Made by a program: the position numbers and the translations under genes. Under the pieces are notes generated by a model. The model did no database searches. It worked only from the letters and a program-made list of their open reading frames with translations, and was not told the DNA's origin. A stretch of 64,000 bases of DNA from assembly GCA_004194705.1 (NCBI GenBank), contig SADC01000842.1, positions 1 through 64,000 on the forward strand, read 5' to 3'. Origin of the DNA: Ditylenchus dipsaci (Eukaryota > Nematoda > Chromadorea > Rhabditida > Anguinidae). Position 1 is the stretch's first letter. Every line of letters starts with the position of its first letter. Shown here piece by piece: positions 1-11,508 of this stretch.

Positions 1-460
1 TTGGCGTTGGGACCAATGAAATTTTTGGTCGGCGCAGAATTTTTGACCCGGGCTGGCCCGGGCTGTTTTTAAACGGCTATAGCTCCGGCGCTGTTTCCAA
101 AATTGAGCTGCCTGATAATAATAAAATAATTCTTAATTCAAGCTAAATTTTTGAATTTGTTTTAATTTTTTTCTTTCTTTGCATTTATATTCCTTGATCG
201 TTTAGTTTACTACTTTATGAAATATAACCAGGGTATTATATGCCATTGATAAAAAATTAATTTACGTAACTATTTTACAAAACAAGTATGGATACCGTCT
301 TCCTTTCATGAACTCCCCACCCTCCAATAACTCAACTTATCTGGACTTATTCCACTTTAATAGGAAAAAATTTTAATATTCAACCATCACTTAATAGAAA
401 GAAATAAATAATGTTATGCTTCTTATTGATTCAAGAAAAAGAAAGGTAAGAAATAAAAAT
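1..460. other. AT-rich non-coding DNA with a GC-rich start
   Basis: Bases 1-110 carry GGCGC and CCCGGGC motifs that resemble the GGCGC-rich array near 1155-1325, so this may be the left arm of a larger palindromic repeat cut by the window edge. The rest is AT-rich and I see no gene or site in it. Confidence 0.4.
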
Positions 461-1045
461 GTCCCGGATTAGTGAAGAAGTGTCCCGGATTGTGTTCAGG
501 AAGTTTCGATGATCACCTTGATGGGAATCAGCGCCGGGCGCACACTCATCTTTGCCTGCAGTTGTAAGCCTTCTTGTGCCTCTTGTGATAGTCGCATCAG
601 GGTATCGTGAGATGCTTCCTTTTTCCACCAATATATTCCTGACTAAAATCGCCATTCATACCAAAAGTGGTGAATAAGAATAGAAATAGCATTACATTCG
701 CAGCTGGACCACCCACTCAGTATTCTGCTTGCACCCAGCTTGTGAAGTCACTCTCATGCCACAGCACTTGATTTCTTTCAGTCACGCATCATAGATTGGC
801 TTCTAAAAAAAAGAGATTGTTATATTTCTCTGGAAAACAGCAACGAGCGGCATAAACAAATGGGTCTGTGCTCGCAAAAATTATGACACAACAATAATTG
901 GAAGAACAATAAAAGTAAATCAAGACTTAAAGCCAATCCGGGACACTTTTCAGCTAATCCGGGACACTTTTAAGCTTTTTTAAGGGAAATTTGAAACCGG
1001 GACACTTTTAAGCCAATCCGGGACACTTTTAAACTAGTCTGGGAC
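461..1045. mobile_element. Foldback element with tandem-array termini (GTCCCGGATTAG unit)
   Basis: The left end has two copies of a GTCCCGGATT unit (461-500). The right end has four to five inverted copies of AATCCGGGACACTTTTAAG (932-1045). The outermost bases, GTCCCGGATTAG and CTAGTCTGGGAC, are imperfect inverted repeats. The interior holds a scrap of a FLYWCH-like coding sequence on the minus strand, which suggests a Mutator-like (MULE) origin. I did not find a convincing target-site duplication. Confidence 0.5.
490..655 (-). pseudogene. Degenerate FLYWCH-like zinc-finger fragment
   Basis: Read on the minus strand, two overlapping frames together give a Cys-Asp-Tyr-His-Lys segment followed by a run with LTTAGKDE and a closing histidine. 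This resembles the second half of a FLYWCH finger as found in MULE transposases. No single frame is open across it: there is a TGA after about 20 codons and at least one frameshift. It lies inside the array-ended element at 461-1045. I regard it as a dead transposon remnant; the finger call rests on weak motif resemblance. Confidence 0.3.
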
Positions 1046-1154
1046 AGGACTTTTTCAAGATTTCTCCAAAACAAAAAATAGTTATACTTTTCACTGTGAA
1101 AAACATACTGTTAATAAAAATACAGATTTTTTTATAAACTTACAGCAAAACAGA

Positions 1155-1325
1155 ATTATCAACACGGCGCCGGCGTCGGCGCTGCCATCAGTGCTGGCGC
1201 TGTAGCCTATTTTAAAGAGGTCGGCGCTGGTGCCAGAGCTATAATTTTTCAAGGGAGGCGCTCGGCGCCGGCGCCTTTTTCAAAAGATTTCGGCGCTGGC
1301 GCCGGCGCTGACTCTGTACTGGAAC
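1155..1325. repeat. GGCGC-rich imperfect tandem array
   Basis: This GC-rich island carries many degenerate copies of CGGCGCTGG and GGCGCCGGCG in AT-rich surroundings. Similar motifs lie at 1-110 in the opposite orientation, so the two stretches may be arms of one palindromic element into which the element at 461-1045 inserted. Confidence 0.5.
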
Positions 1326-1350
1326 AGCACTGGTCATAATCCCTTGCTAA

Positions 1351-1448
1351 AATGTCATTATGCGATTGTTAGCCGTACTTGGAGGGCTAGGCAAGCGGCT
1401 AGCCATATAATAGATAATCGAATGTTTTGGCTGAGAGCAGCCATAAAT
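1351..1448 (+). repeat. 98-bp dispersed repeat, copy 1
   Basis: This block is nearly identical (about three differences) to 25149-25247. It starts AATGTCATTATGCG and contains a small GGCTAGCC-type inverted repeat. There is no open frame. It may be a short MITE or a conserved non-coding element; its function is unknown. Confidence 0.7.
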
Positions 1449-2440
1449 AAAGTTTTAGGCACATAAATTTGATATTTTGAAGTGAATTCTTGCTTCAATA
1501 AACAGATGGTTTTTATATTGATTGTAATAAAAAGTGTATGAGTCGAATAAATTATTTTTACACTATGGATTGCATTAACAACTCATTAACAATCGCTAAA
1601 AAAAGCTATATTTTTTAGTACAAATAAATTTTTATGTTTTTATGCTTCGACCTATGTATATTACAATTCTTTTGATTTCTCTCATGTGTCTTGCATCAGC
1701 AGAACTTGTTGGTCCGAAAAACTGGCTTAAAAAACTAACAGATAAAGAAAAAGCTGAGATTTTCAAATGGTGCCATCCACCTGCAGTTAAAACCGAATAG
1801 TGGTGTGTCAGTTGGCTAGCCCTGGTCAATTTCTCACGCTGCAGTATCACTTTTGAAAAAGGAGGTACTACTTGTGGAGCTTCTATAATTACTCATCGTC
1901 ATCTTCTGACTGCCCGACATTGTATAGATGAGCTCAGATGATCTTCTTAACAGCCAACAGGATACTACATAAAGCTTGAGGTGTTTGTCAAGATTATGAA
2001 GACGATGTTTGCAAGAACGTAGATATGATTCAAGTAGAGATTGAATTTGGCATTTTTGACAGTGTTGCTGAACGCTCTTACGGAGACTTTACTATTATTC
2101 AATTAAAAAAAGATCTAGACAGTCAATTATTTGAAGACAAAAGATTAAAGTTGCGTGTTTGCCAGAAACTAAGAAGAAGAAATACCTAAAGAATTGTCAT
2201 AGGTACTTTTAGGCAGTTTTCAGACATTTGGGCTAGCGAACATACAACCTCGAATCAAAGTGTAGGGAGTAGATTCAGGAAAGCAGATTAAATACCGAAG
2301 TTTGGAATACTTAATTTCATCTTTAAGGGGTATATAAGTACTCTTTTTTGCACGGACGTAACTAAAAGGAGCTAAAAGTAGTAAACTTACAGTCAGGATT
2401 CTCGTGTTCACACGCTCAATACGAAATGTAAACCAATATA

Positions 2441-3255
2441 CAGTCGAAACTCGATACAACGTGTACCCGATATAGCAATCAGGTCGGTATGTCAGTCGCC
2501 CATCCATGGTCGCTAGAGTGAACTACCGTATTTCCTCCAATAGAAACCGGGGCTTATATTTTTTGGATGCCCTCCAGGGGGGGGCTTTTTCTTCTTTGAA
2601 ATCTGCGCTCCAAAGTCGCGAAAAAAATTTGAGTCAGAAAAATTTCAAGCCATCCTCTCACCACTCTAATCCTCACATGTCATCAAAAAAATCATGAAAC
2701 TTTATCTTGAAATGTATGTCTTTTTCATTAAAAGTCTTCTCGGCTCGCCCCATATGGAATTATCCGTGAAAAGCAAAGCTCACTGCATCTTTTTTTGCTT
2801 AAATCATGCCACAATCCTGTTCTTGTTTCTCTTATCAACTCGAACGAGAGCAAATGGCGAAAACGAAGCAAAATAACGACACCGGAGTTATAAAGAGCAA
2901 TGTTGAAAATAAACAGACAAAGCAATTAAGATTTAATAATACTTCAAAGAATTGATTTAAATTTTTAAGCAAAGTGTAAATTCATTTGATTTATTTTTTA
3001 TAGCCTTATATATTATTCGGAAAAAATTCAAGGTAAGAGATCTTACATTTTCAGATATCTTAGGAGGGGGGGGGGCGTACTCAAATAGAAGGGGCTTTAC
3101 TTTTTGGATAGCCTCCAGGGGACTTATAATAGAAGGGGGCTTTTATTAGAGTAAATACGAATATATATAGAAAGACCATTCGATATAACGATCAGCTCGG
3201 TATAACGATTACCTTTCGACGGTCCACAAGTGATAGTTATATTGAGCGTCGACTG
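2441..3255. mobile_element. Pogo-like MITE with TA target-site duplication
   Basis: The termini CAGTCGAAACTCGAT (left) and the inverted GAGCGTCGACTG (right) are flanked by TA on both sides, and CGATATAACG-type motifs lie just inside both ends. This is the typical terminus of pogo-type Tc1/mariner elements. A second element (2526-3159) is nested inside. The insertion lies between the Asp and Ser parts of the S1 protease. Confidence 0.65.
2526..3159. mobile_element. CCGTATTT-family element nested in the MITE
   Basis: The left end is CCGTATTTCCTCCAATAG and the right end an imperfect inverted copy (ATTAGAGTAAATACG). Internal copies of a CAATAGAA-GGGGCTT unit with poly-G runs occur near both ends. 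It belongs with the elements at 35150, 46874, 50336 and 61764, which share the outer CCGTATT terminus. No coding capacity is visible. Confidence 0.5.
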
Positions 3256-4720
3256 TACATCGACTCAGAATTCAACTCTCAACATCATAATGCAAGTCCA
3301 TTTTGCTTCAATTATTGATAAAGTATGTTACAAAGGTTCCAGGAGGTAACAAATTGAACATGGTCATGATCCAGCTAGGTATCCGCAGGTTTTAAAGTGT
3401 TATCGTGATACTACGCTCATAATACAGTATTTCCTCTAATAGAAGGTACCCATTGATGTGAAAATATAAGGTCTACACGTTGCAAAAAAGTGAAAAGTGG
3501 TTGGTTATTATGGAGGTCTGATACGGAGTTTATTAATCGCTAATAAAGGTCAGAAAAATTTCATTGATAAACGCAATTCCACTCTCGATTGCACAGCAAG
3601 CGAATTTTCCTCAAAATTCTAAATTTTTGTCACAAATGCAAGAATTTAGGTGGTCTCTCGACATATAGATAGTATTTTCAAATCCCATAAGCGTGTGTGA
3701 GTTTAAATCCATCCATCGACACGTCGATAGCTTATCTTTCATATTCTAAATGACTTTCTATGATTTTTTGATTGTCTATCTAAATGCCGATAATGAATTG
3801 TCAGATAATATGACGCATTCTAATGTTGGTGGCGTGCGACCTGTCTATTTTATGACCCCTCGTAGGAGGCTCGTCTAATAGAAAAACCATACTAACAAAT
3901 AGGACTGTCGATTTTTCCAGATTTTTAAACAGTTGAATGATCACTAAAATATCCAAATTTTTACAAAATATTATTTCGGAATATTTTTCGAATTCACGAA
4001 GAAGGCAAAAAAAAGATACCTGTGCTTGTTTGTGCTTACGTTTTTTCGCCAAAATCGGAACAATTTTAGACCAATTATGAAACGATAATCAGTTTGTTTA
4101 AATTCTGACTCTCTACTGGTCTACAGGTTTGTACTGGGCATGTAAAGTCGACTTTTTTGGCGAACCCTTTCTGGCTTTGTTTAGTTTTAGTGTCTTTTTT
4201 GCAATTTTCGCAATTCAAGCAAAGCAAAAAAGGGTCAACTCACATATAGACGGGCTTAAACACGTGTCTTTAATTGCAAAACAAATCGAAAATCGAAAAA
4301 TTGATTTCAAAAGTGTCTGAAAATTGCCTAAAAGCCTACACACAAGAAAGAAATCATTGCAGCTGGTTGGGGTATGTTTTCTACAAGGTAAGTTCAAAAT
4401 ATGTAGAATCATGTAATGTTCATAATGTTCAAGCTTATAATGTTCAACACTTGTTATCCATTCTTTAACCTGAAAAAACTGTATCCGGACTGTTTTTTTG
4501 GTTCGGGTTAATTAAGTCGAAAATCGCCTCGGTTCGGCTAATCAGGCGTGAACTAACTTAGTTGAATTTATCAAAACACATTTAAAATTTAAATTTCGTA
4601 TATATTGAATGTTAAATGTGATGATTTCACGTATAACATTTTAAAATTAAATAATTCAATATTTCTGCAAGCTTTTATCTCTTCTGCTGTTTTTTTAATA
4701 ATATAATTAATTTACCTCAT
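3256..4720. other. AT-rich non-coding stretch
   Basis: No gene is recognised. A lone CCGTATTT-like end (AGTATTTCCTCTAATAG, about 3425-3445) suggests an element truncated on one side. The stretch separates the Asp and Ser parts of the S1 protease and may be intron or decayed sequence. Confidence 0.4.
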
Positions 4721-5057
4721 TAAATTTTGCTTGGTCAAAAAAAAATTCTATTGCCAAAAAAAATTTAGTGACTATGGACCTGCTAGTAGCATCCTCAGAT
4801 ATGTTACTTTAAATACTTTTATTGACTGTCATGATGATGGAGAGTGGAAAAATGCCAGATTCTGTGCATATTCTCCAGAGTGGAAGCAAGGACTTAGTGA
4901 AAATATTATTGGTGGTCAATTAGGTGATAGTGGAAGTGGAGTAGTGGCTTTTTCTGCTGAGAGAGGAGTTTATGTATTGCATGGCCTGTTTGTATCGGCA
5001 CTAAGAACCGTTGACAAAAAAAGAGGACATATTTCTGTGGCAATGAGAGTTGCGTAA

Positions 5058-5703
5058 GAGAGTTTTATGAAGATATACAGGCCATAAGACAAGTCGAAAA
5101 CATCATAATTTTATGACGTTTCGTCATAACTTTATGACATTGTTCTTATAATCTCAGGGTGTTCAATTTAATTCCCCGGTTTACAATTCAAATTTTTTCT
5201 TCAAATTGTTGCTTTTAACACGGAAAATACAGAAGTTATGTTTTTGCGCATAATTTCACGCTGTACACGACGGTGAAAATTTTTTAAAAAAGGCCTTCCG
5301 TCCATCGTCTTTAAATGTCACGATTTTTTGCCTACGCAACTTTAAAAAAGTAGATCATGCCAATTTTCTTAATAGATCAATCTTTTTCTATATGCAAAAG
5401 AATGCGCAAATTACGAGCTTTCTAATAACATATTTAACGTATTTATGACAATCGTATGAAGAATTTATAGCTTAAAGAAATCATGGTTAATTTTTCAAAA
5501 ACGGGATTCACACATAAATATGCACAAAAAATGTAAGACGCCCTTTTTTTGTTAGTAGATAATATTCGAGAGAGCAAGATAAACTGCACCAGATATTGCT
5601 CTGAAGTAATCCAAAACACGGCTTTCGGAGGGTTAAGCAAACGTTCAAAAGTATATTCTCAAAATCATATTGACCTAAAACATTGATTTCGCCCGAGAAA
5701 CTT
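5058..5703. other. Non-coding stretch
   Basis: It is AT-rich. The only structure I see is a small cluster of CATAA-TTTATGACG motifs (about 5100-5145) forming short inverted repeats. No gene. Confidence 0.4.
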
Positions 5704-5917
5704 ACCGTATTAACTCTAATTAAGCCCGCGGTTTAAATTTTTCAACCCCCTCTTTGTAGGGGGGGGGCTTAAATTATTCAACCCAAGGCCAAGGGCTGAA
5801 GCCCCAAAAGGTCATATTATTCACACTGTTTTCGCGTTTCATAGTGCTTTTATAAGGAAATAAAAATTTCAGGGGGGGGGGCTTTAGCTCGGTTAGCCCC
5901 CCCCCTGGATACTGCCT
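5704..5917. mobile_element. Truncated CCGTATT-family terminus
   Basis: It begins CCGTATTAACTCTAATTAAG and then has degenerate copies of a TTAAGCCC-type unit with poly-G/poly-C runs. No matching right end is found before the hairpin repeat at 5918, so it looks truncated. Confidence 0.4.
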
Positions 5918-6141
5918 GGGCCTACCGCATAAATAAACTCTGGTATGCATGTTTTTTCATGCATCCAGAGTCATTTTTGAGTGATTTTTTCTGAGGTATG
6001 TATGTTTGCGCATCTAAACTGTAACCCACCCCCCCCTCCCCCCCCCTTGAAGTAGGAGCAGGGGGCTTGGTATGTGTGTGCGAGCGTCTCCACTCTGAGC
6101 CCCCTCTATGCATCCAGAGCATAGTTGGACGCCTCTGAAAA
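5918..6141. repeat. GCCTACCGC hairpin repeat, copy 1
   Basis: A dispersed family starting GCCTACCGCATAAATAAACT, followed by a GCATG hairpin and a GTGTGCGCATCTC-type arm repeated inverted. Other copies lie at about 9041, 14124, 40637 and 60070, with decayed copies near 10590 and 46620. In most copies the whole unit is an imperfect palindrome with a GC-rich core. Confidence 0.7.
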
Positions 6142-6145
6142 ACCA

Positions 6146-7010
6146 CACCGCCGCCGCCGGCGGCGTAAAAATGTTGCTAAATTTCACCGCCGCCGTCGCC
6201 AGCTAACGTTCACTGTCAAAAAAATTTTCCTGTTAAATTTATGTTTGCCATAGAATTATATTTTGTAAGAGAACAGTAAAATTGTAAATTATGTCATTTT
6301 ATCATATTTTCATAAGATGACTATTTAAAACAAGCATTGTTTTGCTACTTTGTAAAATTGGTCCTGTTGGAGTCTTTCTTCCTGAAGAGAGCATAGCCAT
6401 GATACTGAATAGTCTTTCACTCTTGCGCTTGTAGCTGGCGTTGCTAAGATCTCAAATCCCATCTGAGAAATCGAAGGATAAGTCTAGAAAGTCGAGCTGT
6501 ACTGTAAATGTACAAAACAAATTTGCTTTTACCTCCATTATGGACTTCCAGAGGTCCCATGGATTACAGTTACCGAAAAAAGCGTCGCTGCTGCCGCCCT
6601 CGCCGCCGCCACCGCCGCCGCCACCACCGCCGACGCCACGTCACCACCGCCGCCGCCTAATTACTCCGCCGCCGTCCTGCATTTTCATCAAATTTTCTAT
6701 AACAGAACACTTTTTTATTTTACATCATATAGTCAGTTTTTATTTTCCTACCTTATTTTTGGGAGACCGTCCAGGTTTTCTTTCACTTTTAATTTAAAAA
6801 AATGAGGCCTTACTGATTTTACATGAAAATTTCAAAAAATCGGAGAAATTAGGACGGCCTAATTTTTTTGAACTAAAAGTGAAAGAAAACCTGGACGGTC
6901 TCCTAAAATAAAGTAGGAAAATAAAAAAAACCGTTCCGTTATAGAAAATTTGATGAAAATGCAGGACGGCGATGAAAAAAATTAGGAAGGCGAAGGACGG
7001 CGGCACCACT
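6146..7010. mobile_element. Foldback element with GCC-triplet arrays
   Basis: The arms carry runs of GCC/CCG triplets (6146-6200 and 6590-6675) and a long inverted repeat. GACCGTCCAGGTTTTC near 6757-6775 is mirrored at 6885-6905, and the flanks (poly-T, AGAAAATTTGATG, GCAGGACGGC) pair outward to about 7005. The proline-rich frame on the plus strand is a by-product of the triplet array. Confidence 0.5.
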
Positions 7011-8300
7011 ATGATGCCAATACAGCCCTCATTCCCTACTCAAATTGTTTCACAGCCTTTAAAAAGATTTTTGGCTTAGAATTTCTGTCTTGACTAAAAT
7101 TACATTTGTTAGATCACTATATTTTTTGGACACTATATTTCTCTCTTCACTATATTTTCTATATTTCTCACTATATTTTCTTGAAACTCTTTTAGATATC
7201 CGAATGCTTTTGCAGATGCGCATTGAGATTTCTAGTTCCGCGGTTGCTCAGTTTGATCTTGTGCTGGCAATTATTGTATTCTGCTCAGTTTGCGAGAGTT
7301 TTTCGAAGAGAAATTTGCCGGATTCTTCTCCCTCTCGAGTTAACTTTCACAGCATACTCATTCTGAATCAATAAAAGGCAGAAAAAATCAATTACGACAA
7401 AGGTTAAAAGAGTAATTCGCCCCTACTTACGGAATGAGAGTCGGAAATGGTGGCAAAACTTAAAAACTACCTGCAATTTTTTACCAATTTGCAATGCAAT
7501 ATGCAACATTTTCAAAAATCAATTTGTAATATTGCAATATTTTTTGCCAAAATGTCTTATCGCAATGCAATATATTGCATTGCAATCAACTCTGGTCTCT
7601 TGTATAACAGTTGTAAAACCTGCGGGAAAATTCTCGCATCGCATACGTTGGTTTGCATACCCAGTGCATAAGGATGGGATCATAATCTTTGGGCTCATTT
7701 CTCACAATTCAAATTTCAAATTCTGAAACTGCATTGTAGAATCATATGATCTCAAATCTGCTCGCTCAAGCTTGCCACGCCCCGTGCTCAGCATGGTCAA
7801 TTGACTCAAGAAATCGTACTCTAATGAAAAGTATAAAAAAAAACTTATAGAAGGGAACCCGTTTTGGTGTTCTCGTCATTCAAGATTTTTTCTTTATGGA
7901 TAAAACATTGAAAAATATCATTTGACATAAATATCCGAATTCCACCTCGGCTAACTTTTTTATAATGAAAGTTTAGCATGAATGATATATACTCAAAAAT
8001 GCTAGTCAAAATGTTCTTTGGTGGTGTAATGGATAGTGGGTAACCTGCGCAGTGCTCTCGAGTCCAACGTCGCGATTTGCGATCAAAAAAATATATAGAT
8101 TCGAAAGTCATAGACATCCAATGGTCGAAATTTTCGTATACACCTGGTAGGATCGTTTGAATGAAAATAATGTCAAATGATATTTTTCAGGGTTATCTAT
8201 ATGATCCGGAAAAAAATTTCCTAGATTGCGACGACACCATGGGTAGCTTTGTAAGGTTAACGAACTAATTTTTAGTTATTACTTAGAAGATTTTTGTTAC
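7011..8300. other. Non-coding stretch with a TGCAAT palindromic cluster
   Basis: Between about 7480 and 7595 the motif TTGCAATGCAATAT occurs repeatedly in both orientations. A tRNA A-box-like string (TGGTGTAATGGATAGTGG) is at about 8021-8038 without a good B-box partner. No gene is recognised up to the S1-like fragment. Confidence 0.4.
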
Positions 8301-8461
8301 TACTTAGACCTGTGTGCTTCCCCTCAAATCATTGGTCTTACTCCAAAGCTTAGTTTCGGTAGCGTATTTTTGTCAAGAAAAGATGTGCATGAGCAAGGAA
8401 AAGCTATTTTTCCATATTTTAAACCTATAAAGAAGAAAGCAGACAAAATATTGAAACTCAA

Positions 8462-8785
8462 TGCAAACAATTAGAGAAGAATATTGTGAAAGATGCTTGT
8501 GAAATAGAGGCACGATGGGCTGCACTTATTCTAGATTCTAATGCCACTATTGTATGTGGAGCTACTTTAGTGACAAATAGTCATTTAATTACATCCAGAG
8601 AATGTCTTGTAAGACACTTGAAGCAAAATAATGGTGCTTATAGTGTGACAATGATGTATAGTGACACAAACATAAAAGTTGAACTGTTTGCATACTCATA
8701 CTCGCATGAAGTGGCTTTGGTTCAGCTAGTGGATGAAGTCAGCGATCTCAATGTATATTTTTTATATTCAAGTCGAAAAATATGA
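8462..8785 (+). pseudogene. S1 protease-like domain lacking catalytic His and Asp
   Basis: The frame contains a CGATLVTNSHLITSREC segment, the normal position of the His-57 loop, but the catalytic His is Glu (codon 8600-8602). Further on, SHEVALVQL sits where the Asp-102 strand belongs, and the Asp is also Glu (codon 8708-8710). The frame ends in TGA at about 8783 without a Ser-195 motif. A separate open stretch just upstream (about 8304-8463, other frame) may be an exon of the same or a neighbouring gene. It could be an inactive serine-protease homologue, which is a known class, or a decayed paralogue of the gene at 1642. I see no signal peptide here. Conserved cysteines and strand order support the family call. 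Confidence 0.5.
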
Positions 8786-8837
8786 CAGCTCGATACTACA
8801 TGGCTAATGAAAATTACTGCAGCATTTTTGGCTAAAC

Positions 8838-9998
8838 TGGGTTGTTCGGTGCCCTACCAAAACACCCCAAAATGATGTTTTTCGGTGTTTTAGCAATTTT
8901 GTAGAAAAGATGTTTTAGAAACGCGGTCGACCGATTTTTGAAAAAAAAATTTTTTTTGACGGGAACCAATGTAAACCACCCTAAATTGGTACTTAGAGAC
9001 CATAGAAAGATAGAATTTGAACATAGTTTTGAATATGGGGGCCTACCGCATAAATAAACTCTGGTATGTATGCTTTTCTATGCATCCAGAGTCACTTTCG
9101 TGTGATTTTTGTCTACGGTATGTGGGTGTGCGCATCTCAACTCCAAGCCCCCTCTCCCCGAAGGGGACTTGAGAGTTACAGATGCGCACACTCACTTACC
9201 TTAGACATTGTAGAAATCTGCATGCTGCTTAGACATCCAGAAATTACAAAATTAGAGTCAAGGTGGAGGATGGAATTTTGAAGGTTTTTTTTGTGTGTGT
9301 GGATTTTAGAGAATATAGAAGGGGTTTTTGTAGAATTTAGCCGGTTAGTTTACTTTATTATAGAAATGTCAGCCTTTTATTACAAAAAAATTATTTACTA
9401 GCTTTGGCCAGAGCAAAAGCATTTACTAGCTACATTTACAGAGAGAGAAGGCAAGACTGATTTCAGCTTTAGCTGAAATCAAAAAGAAGAGAAGGGGGAG
9501 GGTACAAACTACAAAAAGAAGGCTTGGGCAGACCATTAATTGAAACAAGACTTGAAAGAACATTTTTTGTGTATTGGGGAAAAAAGTTGAGAAAATAGCA
9601 AAAAATCGACAAACAAAATACTAGCAAAATTCCACTATATTAAAAAGTTATTTTTTGCTTTTTTGTACCTTTGGGCATTCTTCTTTGCGTCGAGAAGACG
9701 CAGCAACATAATTCCGAGCAAGACTCTTGATAAAAAAATGCATATACAGACTCTGTTCGCCAAGTTCTAGTGATATAAACAGAGTAGAATACCATCATCC
9801 AAAAAAAATAAGGTATCCAGGTATCCTCCAGTACCTTTTACCTTGATCCCTCAAGGAAAAAAGTGAATTTTTGACCAAAGATTTTAAAAAAATGGTTGGT
9901 CGCGCCCTATAAACATGTATTCTACACGTTGAAAGTGCTAAAACACCGAAAAACATCATTTTGGGGTGTTTTGGGATGGCACCGAACTACCCGAATAA
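8838..9998. mobile_element. Large foldback element around a GCCTACCGC hairpin
   Basis: The ends GGGTTGTTCGGTGCC and GGCACCGAACTACCC are inverted, and the adjoining 50 bases (ACACCCCAAAATGATGTT and its reverse complement at about 9950) also pair. A copy of the GCCTACCGC hairpin (about 9041-9215) sits inside. No open frame of note. Confidence 0.55.
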
Positions 9999-10000
9999 CC

Positions 10001-10340
10001 GCGCATTTTTAATTTTTTTTGCTAAGGAGTAGTAATATTATAGTCCGAATAGTTCGAATGTCACTAAGAGAACGCATATTTTTTTTACTATTTTTGGATT
10101 GTTTTTCCTGCTGATTACTCTTTTTAAACTCGTTATAATATAGTATCAAAAGATCGAAATTAGTAGCCAGGTGGTAGAGCACAAAAAAATTACAAGTTAT
10201 TGCAATTAGACAAGTTATTGCAGTGATTCTAATGGGGCGATAAATTGCTGTTTTCTTTGAGTATATTAGAGTATATTAACTCCCCATATATGAGTTATAT
10301 TCACATCATGTGGAATTGCGTGAATTAGCAAAACAAAGTT
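10001..10340. other. Non-coding stretch
   Basis: AT-rich; nothing recognised apart from an isolated A-box-like string near 10165. Confidence 0.35.
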
Positions 10341-10344
10341 AACA

Positions 10345-10600
10345 CTCACCCGGAGAGCGAGAGCGACCAGAAAGCTTCAAGAGACTACTGACCGTTTTCT
10401 CCAGATTGAAACCCACCACATCTCTTGGCAGGCAGCTCTTCCGGTATTCTGAGAAGGCTTCGGACGAGAGCTGGGCATCAGGAGCTTCACTTTGCAGGCA
10501 TCCACTATATCCGGAGCTGTGCAGTCGAGATATAACTTGAAACGAGCCATCCAATCTTCGAGCTTTCCAGGATCACTATCGTCAGCTGAGAAGATTTACA
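10345..10600 (-). pseudogene. Retrotransposon gag fragment (Ty3/gypsy-like)
   Basis: The minus strand reads a stretch with LEDWMARFKLYLD followed, after a one-base frame change, by EAFSEYRKSCLPRDVV. This arrangement resembles the start of a gypsy-type Gag capsid region. No protease, reverse transcriptase or LTR is seen nearby. A decayed right half of the GCCTACCGC repeat follows at about 10620-10690. It is an isolated, broken remnant. Confidence 0.4.
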
Positions 10601-10841
10601 TATACGGCAACTGAGGCAGAATTGAGATGCCCCTTCAGGGGCGCAGAGGGCTTGGTAGCTTAGGGTTGAGATGCGCATACTCACATACCTCAAATATCAT
10701 ATTTTTTGGTCTTTTAGAGATGTCCACGTACTTTTTTTAGGTTAAGTTACTTTGGCCCCACAAGGCGAAAATGCAAAAAATTTTGAAGTACTAAATAGTG
10801 TCTTCCCAATAATTTTTTGCTGCTTTTTCACATTTAAAGTA

Positions 10842-11432
10842 GGGTAATATTTAATTTTGGCCACAGAATTGTGAAAAATGGCCACAGAATATTTAATTTG
10901 GGCCACAGATTTGTATTTGCCACAGATTCATGAAAATTGGCCACAGATATTTGAAAATTGGCCACAATATTTGAAAATTGGCCACAGATTCGTCTGCTTG
11001 GAAGTGGTCGTCCACTTGAAATAAATTTTTTAACGTTTTTCTGGTTCCAGAAGCTGTTATCTGGACTGATTCGGGCATGCTGAAAATGGTTTGATAATGG
11101 TAAAATGCCGTTTTGTGGGGTATTTTTTGAGTTATGGTAAAATTGAGTTTTGGTAAAATCAATTATTGTCCAATACTCAAAAAATAACCTACAAAACCTT
11201 ATTTTACTGTTATCAAGCCGTCTTCAGCATGCCCGAATTAGTCCAGAAAACAACTTTTGAAACCCGAAAAACGTTTAAAATTTATTTTAATTGGACGACC
11301 ACGAATCTGTGGCCAATTTTCAAATATTTGTGGCCAATTTTCATAAATCTGTGGCCAATACAAATCTGTGGCCAAAATTAAATATTCTGTGGCCATTTTT
11401 CACAATTCTGTGGCCGAAATTAAATACCACCC
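10842..11432. mobile_element. Foldback element with GGCCACAG tandem-array termini
   Basis: The left arm (about 10858-10990) has six degenerate copies of TTGGCCACAGA and the right arm (about 11300-11420) the same unit inverted. The outer ends GGGTAATATTTAATTT and AAATTAAATACCACCC pair. It is flanked by 9-bp direct repeats with one mismatch (TTTAAAGTA at 10833-10841, TTCAAAGTA at 11433-11441), the length expected for a MULE. The interior is palindromic; its two mirrored ORFs share CAT/ATGCC motifs with 47530-47670 and are not likely genes. Confidence 0.65.
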
Positions 11433-11508
11433 TTCAAAGTAGCTAAAATGCCCTTAGGATACCATTTTTGGGCCAGCGGGGATTGTTTACTTTAGCCTTT
11501 TTTTTAAG

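Larger units (their letters stand above)
1642..5057 (+). pseudogene. Trypsin-like S1 serine protease, interrupted
   Basis: The ATG at 1642 opens a frame with a clear secretory signal peptide (about 20 residues ending LASA), a linker, and then the start of an S1 fold with GTTCGASIIT and the catalytic-His motif LLTARHC (His codon 1918-1920). A TAG at 1798-1800 sits in frame between the signal part and the protease part, and a TGA follows at 1939. Another frame (1980-2186) continues with a segment containing YGDFTIIQL, which fits the Asp-102 strand. The Ser exon lies at about 4765-5057, with GDSGSG (Ser codon 4929-4931) and a typical C-terminal strand order. The order His, Asp, Ser is right for one gene. 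The 2.5 kb between the Asp and Ser parts contains nested MITEs. Nonsense and frame breaks suggest a pseudogene. I cannot exclude that some breaks are introns I failed to place. Confidence 0.6.

Noticed and set aside
6441..6797. Open frame with a long proline run
   Set aside because: The prolines come from a CCG/GCC triplet array inside a foldback element; the frame has no splice sites, signal or domain.
10893..11381. Mirrored ORFs on both strands in the GGCCACAG foldback
   Set aside because: They are the two arms of one palindrome read in opposite directions; no recognisable domain.
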